In this document: positions 63,178 through 64,000 of the stretch, in pieces
Numbering within the stretch: the first letter of the stretch is position 1
Layout: each line of letters begins with the position of its first letter
From: Arthrobacter bussei
GTDB lineage: Bacteria; Actinomycetota; Actinomycetes; Actinomycetales; Micrococcaceae
Length of the DNA: 64,000 nucleotides
NCBI RefSeq assembly: GCF_009377195.2
Contig: NZ_VJXX01000002.1
Coordinates: 1-64,000, forward strand
Reading direction: 5' to 3'
Notes under the pieces: model-generated
Seen by the model: only the letters and a program-made list of their open reading frames with translations
Told to the model about the DNA's origin: nothing
Databases searched by the model: none
Made by a program: the position numbers and the translations under genes

Positions 63178-64000
63178 GTGCGCGTAGTACTGGGTGTCGG
63201 AGGAGGGATCGCGGCCTACAAGGCTGCATCCCTCCTCCGTCTTTTCACGGAGTCCGGCCACGACGTCACGGTCATCCCCACGGATGCCGCGACCCGCTTC
63301 GTGGGGACGGCCACCTGGGAGGCGCTGTCCGGCCACCCCGTCAGCAACAGCGTCTGGGACGACGTCGACAAGGTGAACCACGTGCGCCTGGGCCACGAGG
63401 CGGACCTGATCGTCGTCGCGCCCGCCACGGCGGACGTCCTGGCGCGCGCCGCCGCTGGGCTCGCGAACGACCTCCTGACCGGGACCCTCCTGATGGCGCA
63501 CGGCCCGGTCGTGATGGCCCCGGCGATGCACACCGAGATGTGGCAGCACGCCGCGACCCGCGCCAACGTCGAGACCCTCCGCTCACGTGGCGTGACCGTC
63601 ATCGAGCCGGCGTCCGGGAGGCTGACCGGCTCCGACTCGGGACCGGGCCGGCTCCCCGAGCCCGCCGACATCTTCGCGGCGGCCATCGCAGCCACGAATG
63701 CCGTGGGTTCCGGGATCCTCGCGGGCAAACGGGTGACCATCACGGCCGGTGGCACGCGCGAGGCACTGGACCCCGTGCGGTTCCTCGGCAACAGGTCATC
63801 CGGCAAGCAGGGGATGGCCCTCGCCGAGGCGGCGCTGGCGCAGGGGGCCCACGTGACCCTGGTCCTCGCCCACGCCGAGGTGGCCCCGCCGCCCGGCTGC
63901 GACCTCGTCCGGGTCGAGTCCGCGCTGGAGCTCCGCGACGCCGTCCTCGGCCTCCTGCCGACCACCGACGTCCTGGTGATGGCCGCCGCAGTGGCCGATT
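63178..64000 (+). CDS. coaBC: Phosphopantothenoylcysteine decarboxylase/phosphopantothenate-cysteine ligase (partial)
   Basis: The first 274 codons of a bifunctional CoA-biosynthesis enzyme; the 3' part lies outside the window. The CoaC flavoprotein half shows VVLGVGGGIAAYKAASLLR, catalytic-His region VNHVRLGHEADLIVVAPATA and VVMAPAMHTEMW. The CoaB half begins at VTITAGGTREALDPVRFLGN with RSSGKQG. GTG start 11 bases after rpoZ. Confidence 0.95.
   Translation, partial: MRVVLGVGGGIAAYKAASLLRLFTESGHDVTVIPTDAATRFVGTATWEALSGHPVSNSVWDDVDKVNHVRLGHEADLIVVAPATADVLARAAAGLANDLLTGTLLMAHGPVVMAPAMHTEMWQHAATRANVETLRSRGVTVIEPASGRLTGSDSGPGRLPEPADIFAAAIAATNAVGSGILAGKRVTITAGGTREALDPVRFLGNRSSGKQGMALAEAALAQGAHVTLVLAHAEVAPPPGCDLVRVESALELRDAVLGLLPTTDVLVMAAAVAD

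Overview
The window looks like a high-GC actinobacterial chromosome, most likely Micrococcaceae (Arthrobacter-like). This is an inference from the actinobacterial integration host factor, the pyrR-pyrB-pyrC-(PH-like)-carA-carB-pyrF-mihF-gmk-rpoZ-coaBC order, and gene families typical of that group. It has two very different parts.

The core part (about 52.6-64 kb) is a tightly overlapping pyrimidine-biosynthesis operon. It begins with a PyrR-binding RNA hairpin fused to the pyrR ribosome binding site, makes UMP precursors (carAB, pyrB, pyrC, pyrF), and continues into mihF, gmk, rpoZ and coaBC, which runs off the window. Just upstream (47.4-52.6 kb) lie ordinary single genes: a DinB-like protein, a divergent LysR/EamA exporter pair, an MpaB-family oxygenase and a PrsW protease.

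The accessory part (1 to about 47 kb) is a patchwork of small, mostly unrelated genes in both orientations: solitary RES, PIN and P-loop proteins, ECF sigma/anti-sigma-like pair, MocR regulator with divergent EamA exporter, DUF6297 ABC exporter, MerR, PAS-ANTAR, Gre-like and DUF488 proteins, many hypothetical membrane proteins and lipoproteins. It shows much decay and rearrangement: frameshifted APH kinase, MFS pump with an amber codon, DUF4396 gene with two frameshifts, a truncated ribbon-helix-helix protein, a frameshifted membrane protein, a deleted SdpI copy, and a roughly 0.9-kb duplicated and internally deleted segment (18.5-19.4 kb versus 30.75-33.4 kb). Short dispersed repeats (hairpins with a GATC-containing loop; a 64-bp repeat with twin CCCACAGGTG words) are scattered between these genes and were not seen in the core.

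The most striking object is at 41,398-43,927: an IS30-family element whose perfect 27-bp terminal inverted repeats enclose not only the transposase but also a complete tryptophanyl-tRNA synthetase gene. That gene is preceded by a ribosome-mediated attenuator with a 12-residue leader peptide containing three consecutive Trp codons and an intrinsic terminator. The element sits in a 20-bp near-palindromic target with a 2-bp AA duplication. It therefore appears to be an insertion sequence that carries a self-regulated, possibly antibiotic-resistant, aminoacyl-tRNA synthetase as passenger.
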